Shown: positions 36,025 to 46,863 of the stretch, piece after piece
How positions within the stretch are numbered: position 1 is the stretch's first letter
Layout: each line of letters starts with the position of its first letter
Assembly (NCBI GenBank): GCA_019635735.1
Contig: JAHBYX010000008.1
Span: 1-64,000, forward strand
Direction: 5' to 3'
DNA length: 64,000 nucleotides
Source: Mesorhizobium sp.
Lineage (GTDB): Bacteria > Pseudomonadota > Alphaproteobacteria > Rhizobiales > Rhizobiaceae
Program-made: the position numbers and the translations under genes
The notes under the pieces: model-generated
What the model was told of the DNA's origin: nothing
Databases searched by the model: none
What the model saw: only the letters and a program-made list of their open reading frames with translations

Positions 36025-36078
36025 CGTGGTCTATCCTTCCAGATAGTAAGCCCGCTCGTTGGGGAGGGGTGGCCCACG
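36025..36078 (-). promoter_or_regulatory. Putative serC leader RNA motif
   Basis: The 54 nt before serC contain GTGGGCCACCCCTCCCC and GAGCGGGC, followed by a small hairpin TATC/GATA around the ribosome site GGAAGGA and a CCACG complementary to the upstream CGTGG. The serC leader motif is described from alphaproteobacterial genomes (Corbino et al. 2005) as a cis-acting element with no known ligand, and this sequence and its place directly before serC fit it. CTTGAC (36107-36112, minus) with AATATC 16-17 nt on is the probable promoter, giving a leader of about the expected length. Confidence 0.5.
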
Positions 36079-36187
36079 GACGGCGATATTGGCTCGGCGC
36101 CTCGCCGTCAAGAAAAATATCGTCGCGACGACTTTCGCTGTTCCCGATGCGTCAAGCGGGCACTCCGCCGGCACCGCAAACGCAAGA

Positions 36188-36205
36188 GGCGGGCCCAAGC
36201 CCGCC
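36188..36205 (-). terminator. Terminator of outer-membrane barrel gene 1
   Basis: GGCGGGC and GCCCGCC pair perfectly over a 4-nt loop just behind the stop of the barrel gene at 36234. On the minus strand it is followed by TCTTGCGTTT, a T-rich but imperfect tail. It separates the barrel gene from serC. Confidence 0.6.
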
Positions 36206-36233
36206 TCGTTCGCAACAGATGGGGAACCGGCGC

Positions 36234-37094
36234 CTACCAGAGAGCGTAGCGCAGTCCGACGCGAACGTCGTGCTTGGACAGTCCGGGGTCGCGACCCTGC
36301 ACGCCGGTGGCTCCGACCGCGGCAGTTCCCGCATCCCAGCCGAACATGTCGCCTCCGGCAATGCGGGTATACTTGTAGCCGACGTCGAGTTTCAGGTTGC
36401 GGCTGATGTCGAACGCCACGCCGCCCATGAATGCGTAGGTGAAGCGCCAGCTGTTCTCGCCAGAATGGACCGTCGTCGTGACCACGCCGCCGGGCGGCGG
36501 ACAGGCAACGCCACCGACGCAGTAGGTGCGATCGGTGAGATCGCGCCACGACATGTGGGTCACGCCGGCGCCGGCGCCGACATAGGGTGTGAAGCCGGCA
36601 TAGGTGCCGAGGTCGACATAGCCGTTGGCCATCGCCGTGACCGCGGTGAAGCCGGCGCTGTCCTCCGAGCGGCAGGTCGTTCCGGCATAGGCGGGATCGC
36701 CGATGACGCAGGGACTGGCGCTGACGGTCGTCCCGGCGAAGCGGCCGGAGAAGGCGTCGACGGTCAGGTCGCCGCGAATGTATTCGTTGTACTGGTAGCC
36801 GACGCCGAAACCGTAGGAGAGATCCATGTCCAGCGCTGCGGTGTCGAACATGGACTGGCCGTAGGTCGCCGTGATCGGATCGAACGTGCGGTATTCGAAA
36901 TTTCCGTTCGCGCGGCTGCTGAAGGCGTAGCCGATGTCGCCGCGCAGGTACCAGCCATTGCCGACCTCGACCGGCACATACTCTTCCGGCGTATCGATGA
37001 CCATCGGCGGCTCGTAGTCCGCCGCGAGGGCTGCCGTCGAAGGAGCCAGTCCGAGGAGTATGATCGGCAGGGCGGTGCACAGGGACAGTCGCAT
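36234..37094 (-). CDS. Outer-membrane beta-barrel protein (Omp25/Omp31-like), copy 1
   Basis: From the ATG at 37094 the 286-residue protein has a signal peptide (about 1-24, ending TAALA) and an 8-stranded barrel of the rhizobial Omp25/Omp31 kind: WYLRGDIGYAFSS, LDMDLSYGFGVGYQYN, VYLDLGTYAGFTPYVGAG-like turns and the terminal KHDVRVGLRYALW ending in an aromatic residue, the BAM signal. Four to six cysteines sit in surface loops, two more than usual. A CtrA box lies 75 nt before the start. Longer open sequence upstream is shadow. It is a paralogue of the next gene. Confidence 0.86.
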   Translation of the reverse strand: MRLSLCTALPIILLGLAPSTAALAADYEPPMVIDTPEEYVPVEVGNGWYLRGDIGYAFSSRANGNFEYRTFDPITATYGQSMFDTAALDMDLSYGFGVGYQYNEYIRGDLTVDAFSGRFAGTTVSASPCVIGDPAYAGTTCRSEDSAGFTAVTAMANGYVDLGTYAGFTPYVGAGAGVTHMSWRDLTDRTYCVGGVACPPPGGVVTTTVHSGENSWRFTYAFMGGVAFDISRNLKLDVGYKYTRIAGGDMFGWDAGTAAVGATGVQGRDPGLSKHDVRVGLRYALW

Positions 37095-37168
37095 TGGGTC
37101 CAACTCCGGGCTCATGGCCAGACCGATTCGAGGCTGGCTACGTCTTGGCTCACTGTTAACCATCTTGG

Positions 37169-37184
37169 TTAAGCGCCGGTTAAC
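37169..37184 (-). promoter_or_regulatory. CtrA binding site before barrel gene 1
   Basis: TTAA (37169-37172), 7 nt, TTAAC (37180-37184): an exact match to the CtrA consensus TTAA-N7-TTAAC. A further TTAA lies 9 nt away on the left side. It is about 75 nt upstream of the start at 37094, the normal position for a CtrA-controlled promoter, so this barrel gene is predicted to be cell-cycle regulated. Confidence 0.7.
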
Positions 37185-37221
37185 CATGACGATTTTGCCC
37201 GAACCCATGCCCGTGCCGAAA

Positions 37222-37251
37222 CGAAAACCGCCCGGATTTCTCCGGGCGGTT
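37222..37251 (-). terminator. Terminator of outer-membrane barrel gene 2
   Basis: AACCGCCCGG and CCGGGCGGTT pair perfectly over a 6-nt loop, followed on the minus strand by TTCGTTT. It is 21 nt behind the stop of the barrel gene at 37273 and separates the two paralogues, so each has its own transcript. Confidence 0.75.
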
Positions 37252-37272
37252 CGATGATCGGGTCGGAAGTAT

Positions 37273-38115
37273 CTATTTGTAGATCGGCGGATCGACCGGC
37301 GGTTCGTAGGCGACCGGCTCCGGCTCGTAGCAGGCGCTGCGACCACCGAACTGATACCGCAGGCCAACGCGGCCTTCATGGATATCGAAGCCCCTGTCGA
37401 AGCCGGGAGCGACGCCGCCGGCATATTCGAACATGCGGCCGCCCGCGATGTTGGAGTAGCGATAGCCGGCATCCAACTGCAGGTCGTTGGTCAGGCAGTA
37501 GGACGCGCCGGCCATGAGCGCCCAGGCGAAGCGCCAGTTCGCCGAACCGTCATGATCGGTGGTGATGCCGCCCGCCGTGTTGCGCAGCGTATCCCACTTC
37601 ACGTAAGCGCCGCCGATACCGGCGCCGACATAGGGCGTGATGCCGTGCCAGGTGCCGAATTCGGCATAGGCGTTGGCGAGCAGCAGCAGCGCGCTCATCG
37701 CCGAGGTGTCGACCGACACGCAGGGGATGCCGCCGCAGGTGCCGGACGTCTGGCCATTGAAGCCGGCCTTGCCCATCCAGTCGATCGTGAGGTCGGTGCG
37801 CAGATACTTGCTGACCTGATAGCCCACGCCGCCGCCGATCGACCACGACGGATCGATGTCGCCGAAATCGAACGTGCCGGTGCCGGGAGGCGGGCCGTAG
37901 GTGATGTAGTCGGCGCCACGGAACCTGGTCGCGTGGTAGTCGAGGTCGCCGCGGATATACCAGCCGCCGTAATCGACAGGCTCGGGTTGCGGTTCGACGT
38001 AGACCGGTTCCGGCGCATAGACCGGCGGCTCGTACGGATCGGCTGCCAGTCCCGGCACGACGCCAGCCGCCATGACGGCGGCGCCGAAGAGCGTCTTTTT
38101 CAGTTGTGTGAGCAT
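37273..38115 (-). CDS. Outer-membrane beta-barrel protein (Omp25/Omp31-like), copy 2
   Basis: The 280-residue protein starts at the ATG 38115 with GAGAGGG 8 nt upstream; a GTG 3 codons earlier is an alternative. A signal peptide (about 1-25, ending GLAA) leads to a short Pro/Glu-rich segment and a barrel: WYIRGDLDYHATR, GGGVGYQVSKYLRTDL, WHGITPYVGAGIGGA and HEGRVGLRYQF near the end. After the last strand comes a further Pro/Glu tail with EPEPVAYEPP that matches the N-terminal PPVYAPEPVYVEP repeat. It parallels copy 1 in architecture and is also preceded by a CtrA box. Confidence 0.84.
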   Translation of the reverse strand: MLTQLKKTLFGAAVMAAGVVPGLAADPYEPPVYAPEPVYVEPQPEPVDYGGWYIRGDLDYHATRFRGADYITYGPPPGTGTFDFGDIDPSWSIGGGVGYQVSKYLRTDLTIDWMGKAGFNGQTSGTCGGIPCVSVDTSAMSALLLLANAYAEFGTWHGITPYVGAGIGGAYVKWDTLRNTAGGITTDHDGSANWRFAWALMAGASYCLTNDLQLDAGYRYSNIAGGRMFEYAGGVAPGFDRGFDIHEGRVGLRYQFGGRSACYEPEPVAYEPPVDPPIYK

Positions 38116-38194
38116 ATCCTTCACCCTCTCGATCCAAAAGGCGCGACGCCAGCGGATAGACCTAGTCCCGGGTTTGGATAATGAAGTGGAAAGG

Positions 38195-38210
38195 TTAAGC
38201 GGCGATTAAC
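38195..38210 (-). promoter_or_regulatory. CtrA binding site before barrel gene 2
   Basis: TTAA (38195-38198), 7 nt, TTAAC (38206-38210): an exact CtrA consensus, 80 nt before the start. Another TTAACC lies 8 nt beyond it. Its position and exactness match the box before barrel gene 1, which makes chance unlikely. Confidence 0.7.
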
Positions 38211-38254
38211 CCTGCAACTTAACCATGACTCTTCGAATAATGCTTGGGAATCAA

Positions 38255-38289
38255 TGCAAAGCGCTCCCGCGCGAGCTGCGCGGGAGCGC
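38255..38289 (-). terminator. Intrinsic terminator of glmM
   Basis: GCGCTCCCGCGC (38261-38272) and GCGCGGGAGCGC (38278-38289) form a perfect 12-bp stem with a 5-nt loop. On the minus strand TTTGCATTG follows. It is 25 nt behind the glmM stop. Confidence 0.75.
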
Positions 38290-38313
38290 GTTTGAAATGG
38301 TCTTGGAAAAGGC

Positions 38314-39666
<1,353 letters not shown>

Positions 39667-39807
39667 GCTCGTCGACTACCCCGCCGCGATTCCCGCTTTT
39701 GACAAACTAGTGCCATATCTGGGTCTGTCCCTGGCATCACTTTGTGTGAGCCAGTGTTACGCTCTCCTTGGGAAGACGTGTAACCGCGATAGTCTAGCAG
39801 TCGAGAG

Positions 39808-40869
39808 TTAACGCATCTCTTCGACCCATTTGTGCAGCAGCGCCACCGCCTCCGGATCCGTTTGCGTGCGTCCGATCTCCGGCATCATCACGCCGGCTTC
39901 GGTACTTTCGACCCGGTAGAGAAGGATCGAGTTGTCGGGGTTCCCCGGGTCGATGTCGAAGGCGCGGTCGCCGCTGCCGCGACCCGCCGCCACCGGCCGC
40001 TTGCCGACGCCGAGCGCGACCCGGTCCTTCTCGCCCCACGTGAGGTATAGGCCGGAATTCGACGCGGGGCCTTCGCGGCGGTGGCAATGCGCGCAGTTGG
40101 TGTCGAGCCATGCACGGGCGCGCGCGTCCGTCGGCGCAGACGTGTCGCCCCAGACGGGCACCGACGGCGCATCGGCGGGGGCCGGCGAACCGGACAGGAT
40201 GCCGGCAGCGGCCCAGTGGGCGAGCTGGTTTTCCGCCCCCGATGCATAGTCGTGCGAGACGTTGAGGTTGCGGGCCTTGGGACCGAGCGGCGCGACCTCG
40301 CCATTGAGCGCGTGGCAGCCCTTGCACTGGTTCTTGTTGGGGACGGCATAGGTGAAGGCGAGCGGCGCGCCGTCCCTCCCGGTAACGGCGATGTCCACCT
40401 TCGCCCCGGCGATCTTCAGCTCGGCCTCGGTCTGCTCGGCGTTCCAGACATAGGCCCAGGCCTGCCAGCCGGCTTCCTGCCTGACCAGCACGCGTGTCTC
40501 GATCAGCCGGACATTCTTGTCGGGCGCGCGCAGGTCTGCCGGGAAGGCGAAGGTCTTGATCAGCGCCGTGCCGACCGGGAAGTCGAACGCCTCGTCGGGG
40601 TTGTAGGTCGCCGACTGCCCCGCGGGCACGTGGACGAAGCGGAACTTCTCGGCGAAATCGGTGAAGAGCGGCGTCGCAAGGTGATAGGGCACCACGCCTT
40701 CGGCCGGCACCTGCCTGGCGCCGTCGGCGAAGAAGCCGAATTCGGACAAAAGCTTCGGCGGCTTGGCGGCAAGGATCGCTTCGGCGGAGACCGCACCTGC
40801 CGAGCCGCCGCCACCGAACATGGCGGCGGCCGCGAGAAGGCCGGCCGCCAGGAGCCTGCGCATGATCAA
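39808..40869 (-). CDS. Diheme c-type cytochrome (SO2930 family)
   Basis: The 353-residue protein has a signal peptide (about 1-27) and two heme-c motifs, CKGCH at 182-186 and CAHCH at 259-263. The N-terminal part (about 38-175) has a beta-rich domain with EFGFFADG, LATPLFTDFAEKF and LIETRVLVR, the pattern of the SO2930 family. It is periplasmic by heme attachment. The start overlaps the stop of the parallel beta-helix gene upstream (ATGA at 40866-40869), so the two are made together. This pairing recurs in other proteobacteria, but its redox partner and purpose are unknown. Confidence 0.85.
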   Translation of the reverse strand: MIMRRLLAAGLLAAAAMFGGGGSAGAVSAEAILAAKPPKLLSEFGFFADGARQVPAEGVVPYHLATPLFTDFAEKFRFVHVPAGQSATYNPDEAFDFPVGTALIKTFAFPADLRAPDKNVRLIETRVLVRQEAGWQAWAYVWNAEQTEAELKIAGAKVDIAVTGRDGAPLAFTYAVPNKNQCKGCHALNGEVAPLGPKARNLNVSHDYASGAENQLAHWAAAGILSGSPAPADAPSVPVWGDTSAPTDARARAWLDTNCAHCHRREGPASNSGLYLTWGEKDRVALGVGKRPVAAGRGSGDRAFDIDPGNPDNSILLYRVESTEAGVMMPEIGRTQTDPEAVALLHKWVEEMR

Positions 40870-42095
40870 GCCCCGTTGTCCTGCGGCAGCTTCACCGGCG
40901 CCGGCTCGGGGAGCGATCCCTTGTAGCCGGAAATGTCGGTGTCGGGCGACGTGCTCCAGGGAAGCAGCATCTGCGAGATCATCTTGAGATTGGCGAATGT
41001 CGTGCCTTCGGCCTCGTCGATATAGATCTGGTCTTCCGCGTTCACCCAGGAGAAATATTCCGGGATGCGGGTGACGCCGTCCCAGACGATGTCCGGGACC
41101 GGCGTGCCGGACACGTCGGTGATGATCTTGCCGACCTCGCCGTCCGGCGCGAAGCCGCCCTCGCCATATGTATTGCCGTGGACGAAGACGCCGCGCGGCA
41201 CGAACATGTAATTGTCGTCGTCATACTCGTTCGGATAGGCGGCGATCAGCACATGCGCCGTGCCGTTCTTGTCGAAGCGGTTGCCGAAGACGTGCACGTT
41301 GCGATTGGCCATGACCATCACGCCCATGCCCTTGGGCACGATGCCGACGATGTTGCCCTTGGGCGCGAAGTTCGGTGTGTCGTTCTCGACCACGTCGTTG
41401 TCGAAGACCCGCACATCCTGCCCGCCCTGAACGGGAAGGTTCGGCAGATCGAAGACGAGGATGCCGCCGGTGTTGTGGGTGACGGTGTTCTTGGTGACAT
41501 CCGCGCGCTTCGAATTCTCGATCTCGATGCCGGCGACATTGTATTCGGCGCGGCTGTTGCGCACGATGATGTCCTCGCTCTGGCCGACATAGATGCCAGC
41601 GTCCGACGCGCCCGAGACGAACACGCCGTCGATCAGCACGTTCTTCGACGAGACCGGATAGACGCCGTAGGCGCCGTTTTCCGCCTTCGGACCGCCGGTC
41701 CACACGACGGAGAGATTGCGGAAGGTGATCTGGTCGGATCCCTTGGACTTGACGCCGTCGCCCTTGGTGTCCTCGACGGCGAAGTCTTCCAGCACGACAC
41801 GGTCGGAGGTGACGAGCAGACCCTCGCCCGTGCCGGTCTGGCCCTTGAAGGACAGCACCGTCTGGCCGGCGCCCGCGCCCTGCACCTTCACGTCGTCGAC
41901 GTCGAGGGACAGGCCCTCGGTGAATTCGAAGCGTCCGGGACCGATCTTCACGGTGTCGCCGGGCTGCGCCGAGATCAGCGCTTCGATCAGGCGCTCGTTG
42001 GCGCCCTCACCCGCCTCGACGGCGATGTCGGCGGCGAGCGCGGTCGAGGTGGCAAGTGAAAGGGTCACAGCGGCAATGGGTAGAAGGCGATGCAT
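40866..42095 (-). CDS. Parallel beta-helix repeat protein, partner of the diheme cytochrome
   Basis: From the ATG at 42095 the 409-residue protein has a signal peptide (1-19, ending STALA) and a right-handed parallel beta-helix built of about ten turns, with repeated hydrophobic/Asn ladders such as GIYVGQSEDIIVRNSRA, VAGIEIENS, NTVTHNTGGILVF and VFDNDVVEN. This is the class of helix proteins found beside SO2930-type cytochromes. The first 28 codons of the longer frame are not used. It may bind a sugar or polymer; nothing in the sequence shows catalysis. Confidence 0.83.
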   Translation of the reverse strand: MHRLLPIAAVTLSLATSTALAADIAVEAGEGANERLIEALISAQPGDTVKIGPGRFEFTEGLSLDVDDVKVQGAGAGQTVLSFKGQTGTGEGLLVTSDRVVLEDFAVEDTKGDGVKSKGSDQITFRNLSVVWTGGPKAENGAYGVYPVSSKNVLIDGVFVSGASDAGIYVGQSEDIIVRNSRAEYNVAGIEIENSKRADVTKNTVTHNTGGILVFDLPNLPVQGGQDVRVFDNDVVENDTPNFAPKGNIVGIVPKGMGVMVMANRNVHVFGNRFDKNGTAHVLIAAYPNEYDDDNYMFVPRGVFVHGNTYGEGGFAPDGEVGKIITDVSGTPVPDIVWDGVTRIPEYFSWVNAEDQIYIDEAEGTTFANLKMISQMLLPWSTSPDTDISGYKGSLPEPAPVKLPQDNGA

Positions 42096-42188
42096 CTTAT
42101 ATGGCTCCCGGGCAATGAACGAACGATGCGCCAACCCCGCGCCGGGTGTCAATCGATGCGCTGGCCCTCCGAAAAGCGTGCGCTTGCC

Positions 42189-42217
42189 TTGACTTGGGAC
42201 ATGCCTTCGGGTAACCG
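42189..42217 (+). promoter_or_regulatory. Probable sigma70 promoter of rplU-rpmA
   Basis: TTGACT (42189-42194), 17 nt, TAACCG (42212-42217). The -35 is good and the -10 poor. It lies about 120 nt before rplU in the divergent gap with the beta-helix gene. The leader between has no obvious L21-binding structure I can name. Confidence 0.45.
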
Positions 42218-42338
42218 ACCCACCGCATCCGGCGTGGGGGCTTCCCGCGCCGGTTGGCTTTTGGACCCCGCAGACTGACAAAAAGACGGACCGGGCGTTT
42301 GCGCTCGAGAGCCGACCGAACAAGCGAAAGGCTTAGAA

Positions 42339-42935
42339 ATGTTCGCAGTCATCAAAACGGGCGGCAAGCAGTATCGCGTCGCCGCCAATGATGTGTTGAA
42401 GATCGAGAAGGTCGCCGGCGAAGTCGGCGACATCGTGGAAATCGGCTTCGTGCTCGCGCATGGCGAAGGCGACAACGTGACGATCGGCGCTCCCTTCGTG
42501 GACGGCGCGGTCGTGGCGGCGGAGGTCCTGGAACAGGGCCGCGCCAACACCGTCATCGCATTCAAGAAGCGCCGCCGGCAGAATTCGCGCCGCAAGCGCG
42601 GCCATCGCCAACTGCTGACCACCGTCAAGATCACCGAGATCCTGACGGGCGGCGCAAAGCCCGCGAAGAAGACCACCGCGAAGGCCGAGGCCAAGACGGA
42701 AGCCGCTCCGGCCGCAACGCTGTTCACCGCGCCGAAGGGCAAGGGGGACGACCTGACCGTGATCGTCGGCATCGGCCCCGTGGCCGCCGGCCAGCTCAAC
42801 GAGCAGGGCATCACCACCTTCAAGCAGATCGCCAAGCTGTCGGACGCCGACATCGAGAAGATCGACGCGAACATGCCGTTTTCGGCCGATCAGATTCGTG
42901 ATTGGCGCGATCAGGCGAAGGAACTGGCGAAGTAG
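42339..42935 (+). CDS. rplU: 50S ribosomal protein L21 with C-terminal extension
   Basis: Residues 1 to about 103 are L21 ([13 protein letters not shown] at 2-14, [17 protein letters not shown] at about 75-91), which binds 23S rRNA. The protein then runs on to 198 residues: a Lys/Ala-rich linker (about 106-130) and a helix-hairpin-helix-like domain with [18 protein letters not shown] (about 145-160) and [18 protein letters not shown]. The extension is known from rhizobial L21. Its role on the ribosome is not known to me. rpmA follows after 78 nt. Confidence 0.96.
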   Translation: MFAVIKTGGKQYRVAANDVLKIEKVAGEVGDIVEIGFVLAHGEGDNVTIGAPFVDGAVVAAEVLEQGRANTVIAFKKRRRQNSRRKRGHRQLLTTVKITEILTGGAKPAKKTTAKAEAKTEAAPAATLFTAPKGKGDDLTVIVGIGPVAAGQLNEQGITTFKQIAKLSDADIEKIDANMPFSADQIRDWRDQAKELAK

Positions 42936-43013
42936 GCCAAATCGATGTATGAGGGGCGCAACTACGCCCCTCCAAGGGTTTGAGTCGTCCTTCGGGACGC
43001 AAAGGAGATCAAG

Positions 43014-43283
43014 ATGGCACACAAGAAAGCTGGCGGTTCGTCGCGCAACGGTCGCGATTCCGAATCGAAGCGTCTCGGCGTGAAGAAGTTCGGCGGCGAA
43101 GCAGTGCTCGCCGGCAACATCATCGTTCGTCAGCGCGGCACCAAGATGCATCCCGGCGTCAACGTCGGCATGGGCACGGACCATACCCTGTTTGCTACGC
43201 AAGCCGGCGCCGTCGCCTTCCAGAAAAAAGCCAATGGCCGAACCTACGTATCGGTCAACCCGATTCAGGACGCAGCGGAGTAG
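43014..43283 (+). CDS. rpmA: 50S ribosomal protein L27
   Basis: L27 reaches the peptidyl-transferase centre with its N-terminal tail. The 89 residues begin [19 protein letters not shown] and contain the family signature [12 protein letters not shown]. There is no N-terminal leader peptide of the Firmicutes type. The strong ribosome site AAGGAG lies before the ATG. A terminator at 43356 ends the rplU-rpmA unit, so the acetyltransferases behind it are a separate unit or read-through. Confidence 0.97.
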   Translation: MAHKKAGGSSRNGRDSESKRLGVKKFGGEAVLAGNIIVRQRGTKMHPGVNVGMGTDHTLFATQAGAVAFQKKANGRTYVSVNPIQDAAE

Positions 43284-43355
43284 CCGGTTCCGCGACACAC
43301 CACACCGGCGCCCCCTCCCGGGGACCGGTGTCTGGATAGTCCAGAAGCGAGAACA

Positions 43356-43384
43356 GGGGAGATGGGTCGCCATCTCCCCTTTTT
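43356..43384 (+). terminator. Intrinsic terminator of rplU-rpmA
   Basis: GGGGAGATGG (43356-43365) and CCATCTCCCC (43370-43379) form a perfect 10-bp stem with loop GTCG, followed by TTTTTCTTT. It is a textbook structure, 20 nt before the next gene's ATG. Confidence 0.88.
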
Positions 43385-43403
43385 CTTTGCCTGGAGGTCC
43401 AAC

Positions 43404-43946
43404 ATGCACGTCCTCGTCACCAAGCGCCTGACGCTCCGCCAGCCGACCATGCTCGACGCCGAGCAGATCGCCGCCGGCCTGTCGAACTGGAACGTGGCGC
43501 GCATGCTGACCCAGGTGCCCTACCCCTACTTCGTGAAAGACGCGGAGGAGTGGATCGAGCATGTGTCGGCCGATCCCGGGGCGCTCGTCTACACGATTCA
43601 CCGCGAGCAGCTGATCGGTGTCGTCGCCATCGAGGGCGGCGGTCCGCAGCCGCATCTCGGCTACTGGCTCGCCGAATCCGCGCACGGCCACGGCTACATG
43701 ACCGAGGCGGCCGGCGCGCTGATCGCTCATGCCTTCGACACGACCCCGATCTGGGCGATCGAGTCGGCAGCCATCGCCGACAACCCCGCCTCGCTCAGGG
43801 TCCAGGAGAAGCTCGGCTTCGCCGTCACCGGCCTGAAGGAGGTATATGCGCGTCCGCGCGGCGGGCCCGCCCAGCTTCTCACCACCCGCCTGTCGGCCGC
43901 CTCCTGGCGCGCCGGCCTCGGCCGGATCGAACAGAGCGCAGCGTGA
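43404..43946 (+). CDS. GNAT family N-acetyltransferase (RimJ-like), first of two
   Basis: The 180-residue protein from the ATG at 43404 (GGAGG 6 nt upstream) has the RimJ/RimL-like GNAT fold: TKRLTLRQPTMLDAEQI at the start, the acetyl-CoA motif GYWLAESAHGHGYMTEAA (about 89-104) and NPASLRVQEKLGF (about 130-142). It probably acetylates an amino group of a protein N-terminus or small molecule; the substrate is unknown. The rplU-rpmA-GNAT-GNAT-obgE order is normal for rhizobia. It ends 26 nt before the second acetyltransferase. Confidence 0.88.
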   Translation: MHVLVTKRLTLRQPTMLDAEQIAAGLSNWNVARMLTQVPYPYFVKDAEEWIEHVSADPGALVYTIHREQLIGVVAIEGGGPQPHLGYWLAESAHGHGYMTEAAGALIAHAFDTTPIWAIESAAIADNPASLRVQEKLGFAVTGLKEVYARPRGGPAQLLTTRLSAASWRAGLGRIEQSAA

Positions 43947-43971
43947 GCCGGAATCGGACGGAGAGGGAACG

Positions 43972-44577
43972 ATGGTCATGGAACGTATCGGAGACGAACC
44001 CGAAAAGCCGATAGACTGTCCGGTGCTCGTCACGGAGCGGCTGGTCATGCGCCCGCCGCACGTCGACGATGTGCCGGACCTGGCGCGCCTCGCTAACAAC
44101 CGCCGCATCGCGGAGATGCTCGCCCGCATGCCGCATCCGTACGGCGAGGCGGAGGCCCGCGCTTTCGTCAGCGCCTCCGCCGAACGCCGTCGCGGCTGCG
44201 TCTATGCGCTGACGATCGCCGAGACCGGCGCCTTCATCGGCTGCGCCGGTCTCAACGCGACCGATCGCGGCCTGGAGCTCGGCTACTGGATCGGCGAGCC
44301 GCATTGGGGCCAGGGCTATGCGACGGAGGCCGCGCACGCGCTGGTCGATCTCGCTTTCAGGGCGACGATTATCGACGCGCTCAACGTCTCCTGCCGCGTG
44401 ATCAATCCGGCCTCGCGCCGGGTGATCCACAAATGCGGCTTCCAGTATGCCGGCCAGGGCATGCTGAACTCGATCGTCGCCGGCCAGGTGCCGGTCGAGC
44501 GCTACCGTCTCGACCGGCGCACCTGGATCGGCCTGCGCGCCTGGAGCCCGGGCGAGCCGCGCCTGATGAGCGCGTGA
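43972..44577 (+). CDS. GNAT family N-acetyltransferase (RimJ-like), second of two
   Basis: The 201 residues have the same fold as the preceding gene: TERLVMRPPHVDDVPDLARL, the acetyl-CoA motif LGYWIGEPHWGQGYATEAA and NPASRRVIHKCGF. GAGAGGG lies 5 nt before the ATG at 43972; a second ATG at 43978 is in frame. It differs from the first copy by about two thirds of residues outside the motifs, so the pair is old. It precedes obgE by 70 nt. Confidence 0.88.
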   Translation: MVMERIGDEPEKPIDCPVLVTERLVMRPPHVDDVPDLARLANNRRIAEMLARMPHPYGEAEARAFVSASAERRRGCVYALTIAETGAFIGCAGLNATDRGLELGYWIGEPHWGQGYATEAAHALVDLAFRATIIDALNVSCRVINPASRRVIHKCGFQYAGQGMLNSIVAGQVPVERYRLDRRTWIGLRAWSPGEPRLMSA

Positions 44578-44640
44578 CGGTTCCAATTGTCCCTGAAACG
44601 CACTAGGAGAGGCGCGATTGCGCCTCGCCCGACAGATTGA

Positions 44641-45681
<1,041 letters not shown>

Positions 45682-45723
45682 CCGCTCCGCCCTTCCGACT
45701 TTCTTCCGTTTCCGGCCGCTTCC

Positions 45724-46863
45724 ATGATCCGCCCCCTCGCCTCGCACCGCCGCATCACCGTCAAGATCGGTTCCGCGCTCCTCGTCGACCGTTCTAAAGG
45801 CCTCAAGGCCGAGTGGCTCGCCTCGCTCGTCTCGGACATCGCCGGTCTTTGGTCGCAGGGCACCGAGGTGCTGGTCGTCTCGTCCGGCGCCATCGCGCTC
45901 GGCCGCACCATTCTCGGGCTCGGCAAGCGCGTGCTGAAGCTGGAGGAGAGCCAGGCGGCCGCCGCCGTCGGCCAGATCGCATTGTCACGTGCCTGGTCGG
46001 AGGAACTCGCCCGACACGGCATGAAGTCCGGTCAGGTCCTGCTGACGCTCGGCGATACGGAAGAGCGCCGCCGCTACCTCAATGCGCGGGCGACGATCGG
46101 CACGCTGCTGAAGCTGAAGGCCGTGCCGGTGATCAACGAGAACGACACGGTGGCGACGAGCGAGATTCGTTACGGCGATAACGACCGGCTGGCGGCGCGC
46201 GTCGCGACGATGATGGGCGGCGACCTGCTTGTGCTGCTCTCCGACATCGACGGGCTCTACACGGCGCCGCCCGCCTTCAATCCGGATGCGAAGCATATCC
46301 CCCTCGTGGAGCGGATAACGCCGGAGATCGACGCGATGGCCGGGGGTGCAGCCTCGGAATTGTCGCGCGGAGGCATGCGCACGAAGATCGACGCCGGCAA
46401 GATCGCGACCGGCGCCGGCACCGCGATGATCATCACGCAGGGCGATCGCATGAACCCGCTTTCGGCGATCGATCGCGGCGAGACCTGCACCTGGTTCGCA
46501 CCGGCCGCTAACCCGGTGCGGGGTTACAAAAGCTGGATCGCCGGCCAGCTCGAGCCGGCCGGCCGACTGACGGTCGACGCCGGCGCGATCGCGGCGCTTC
46601 TGTCGGGCAAGTCGCTGCTGCCGGCGGGCGTGCGGCTCGTCTCGGGCGATTTCTCGCGCGGCGACACGGTGGCGATCCTCGATCCCGACGGGCGTGAGGT
46701 GGCGCGCGGACTTGTTGCCTATGACGCCGCGGATGCCGTAAGGATCGCAGGGTTGAAGACCGCCGAGATCGCCGATGCGCTCGGCTACGAACCGCGCTCG
46801 GCGATGGTGCACCGGGACGACCTCGTCGTCGCCCGCACGGTGGCAGAGCGGACGGAGGGCTGA
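45724..46863 (+). CDS. proB: Glutamate 5-kinase
   Basis: ProB phosphorylates glutamate with ATP in proline synthesis and is inhibited by proline. The 379 residues have the amino-acid kinase domain (1-255, [11 protein letters not shown] at the start, [10 protein letters not shown] at about 58-67) and a C-terminal PUA domain (about 275-350, [13 protein letters not shown]). Residue runs [11 protein letters not shown] are in the kinase. The gene begins 42 nt behind obgE and ends one base before the proA ATG (46864). Confidence 0.96.
   Translation: MIRPLASHRRITVKIGSALLVDRSKGLKAEWLASLVSDIAGLWSQGTEVLVVSSGAIALGRTILGLGKRVLKLEESQAAAAVGQIALSRAWSEELARHGMKSGQVLLTLGDTEERRRYLNARATIGTLLKLKAVPVINENDTVATSEIRYGDNDRLAARVATMMGGDLLVLLSDIDGLYTAPPAFNPDAKHIPLVERITPEIDAMAGGAASELSRGGMRTKIDAGKIATGAGTAMIITQGDRMNPLSAIDRGETCTWFAPAANPVRGYKSWIAGQLEPAGRLTVDAGAIAALLSGKSLLPAGVRLVSGDFSRGDTVAILDPDGREVARGLVAYDAADAVRIAGLKTAEIADALGYEPRSAMVHRDDLVVARTVAERTEG

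Noticed and set aside
32768..36249. Very long open frames on both strands across serA and serC
   Set aside because: They are shadows in GC-rich coding sequence; composition and the lack of start signals are unlike real proteins, and serA and serC explain the region.
43356..43404. Acetyltransferases as part of the rplU-rpmA operon
   Set aside because: A strong intrinsic terminator lies between rpmA and the first acetyltransferase.
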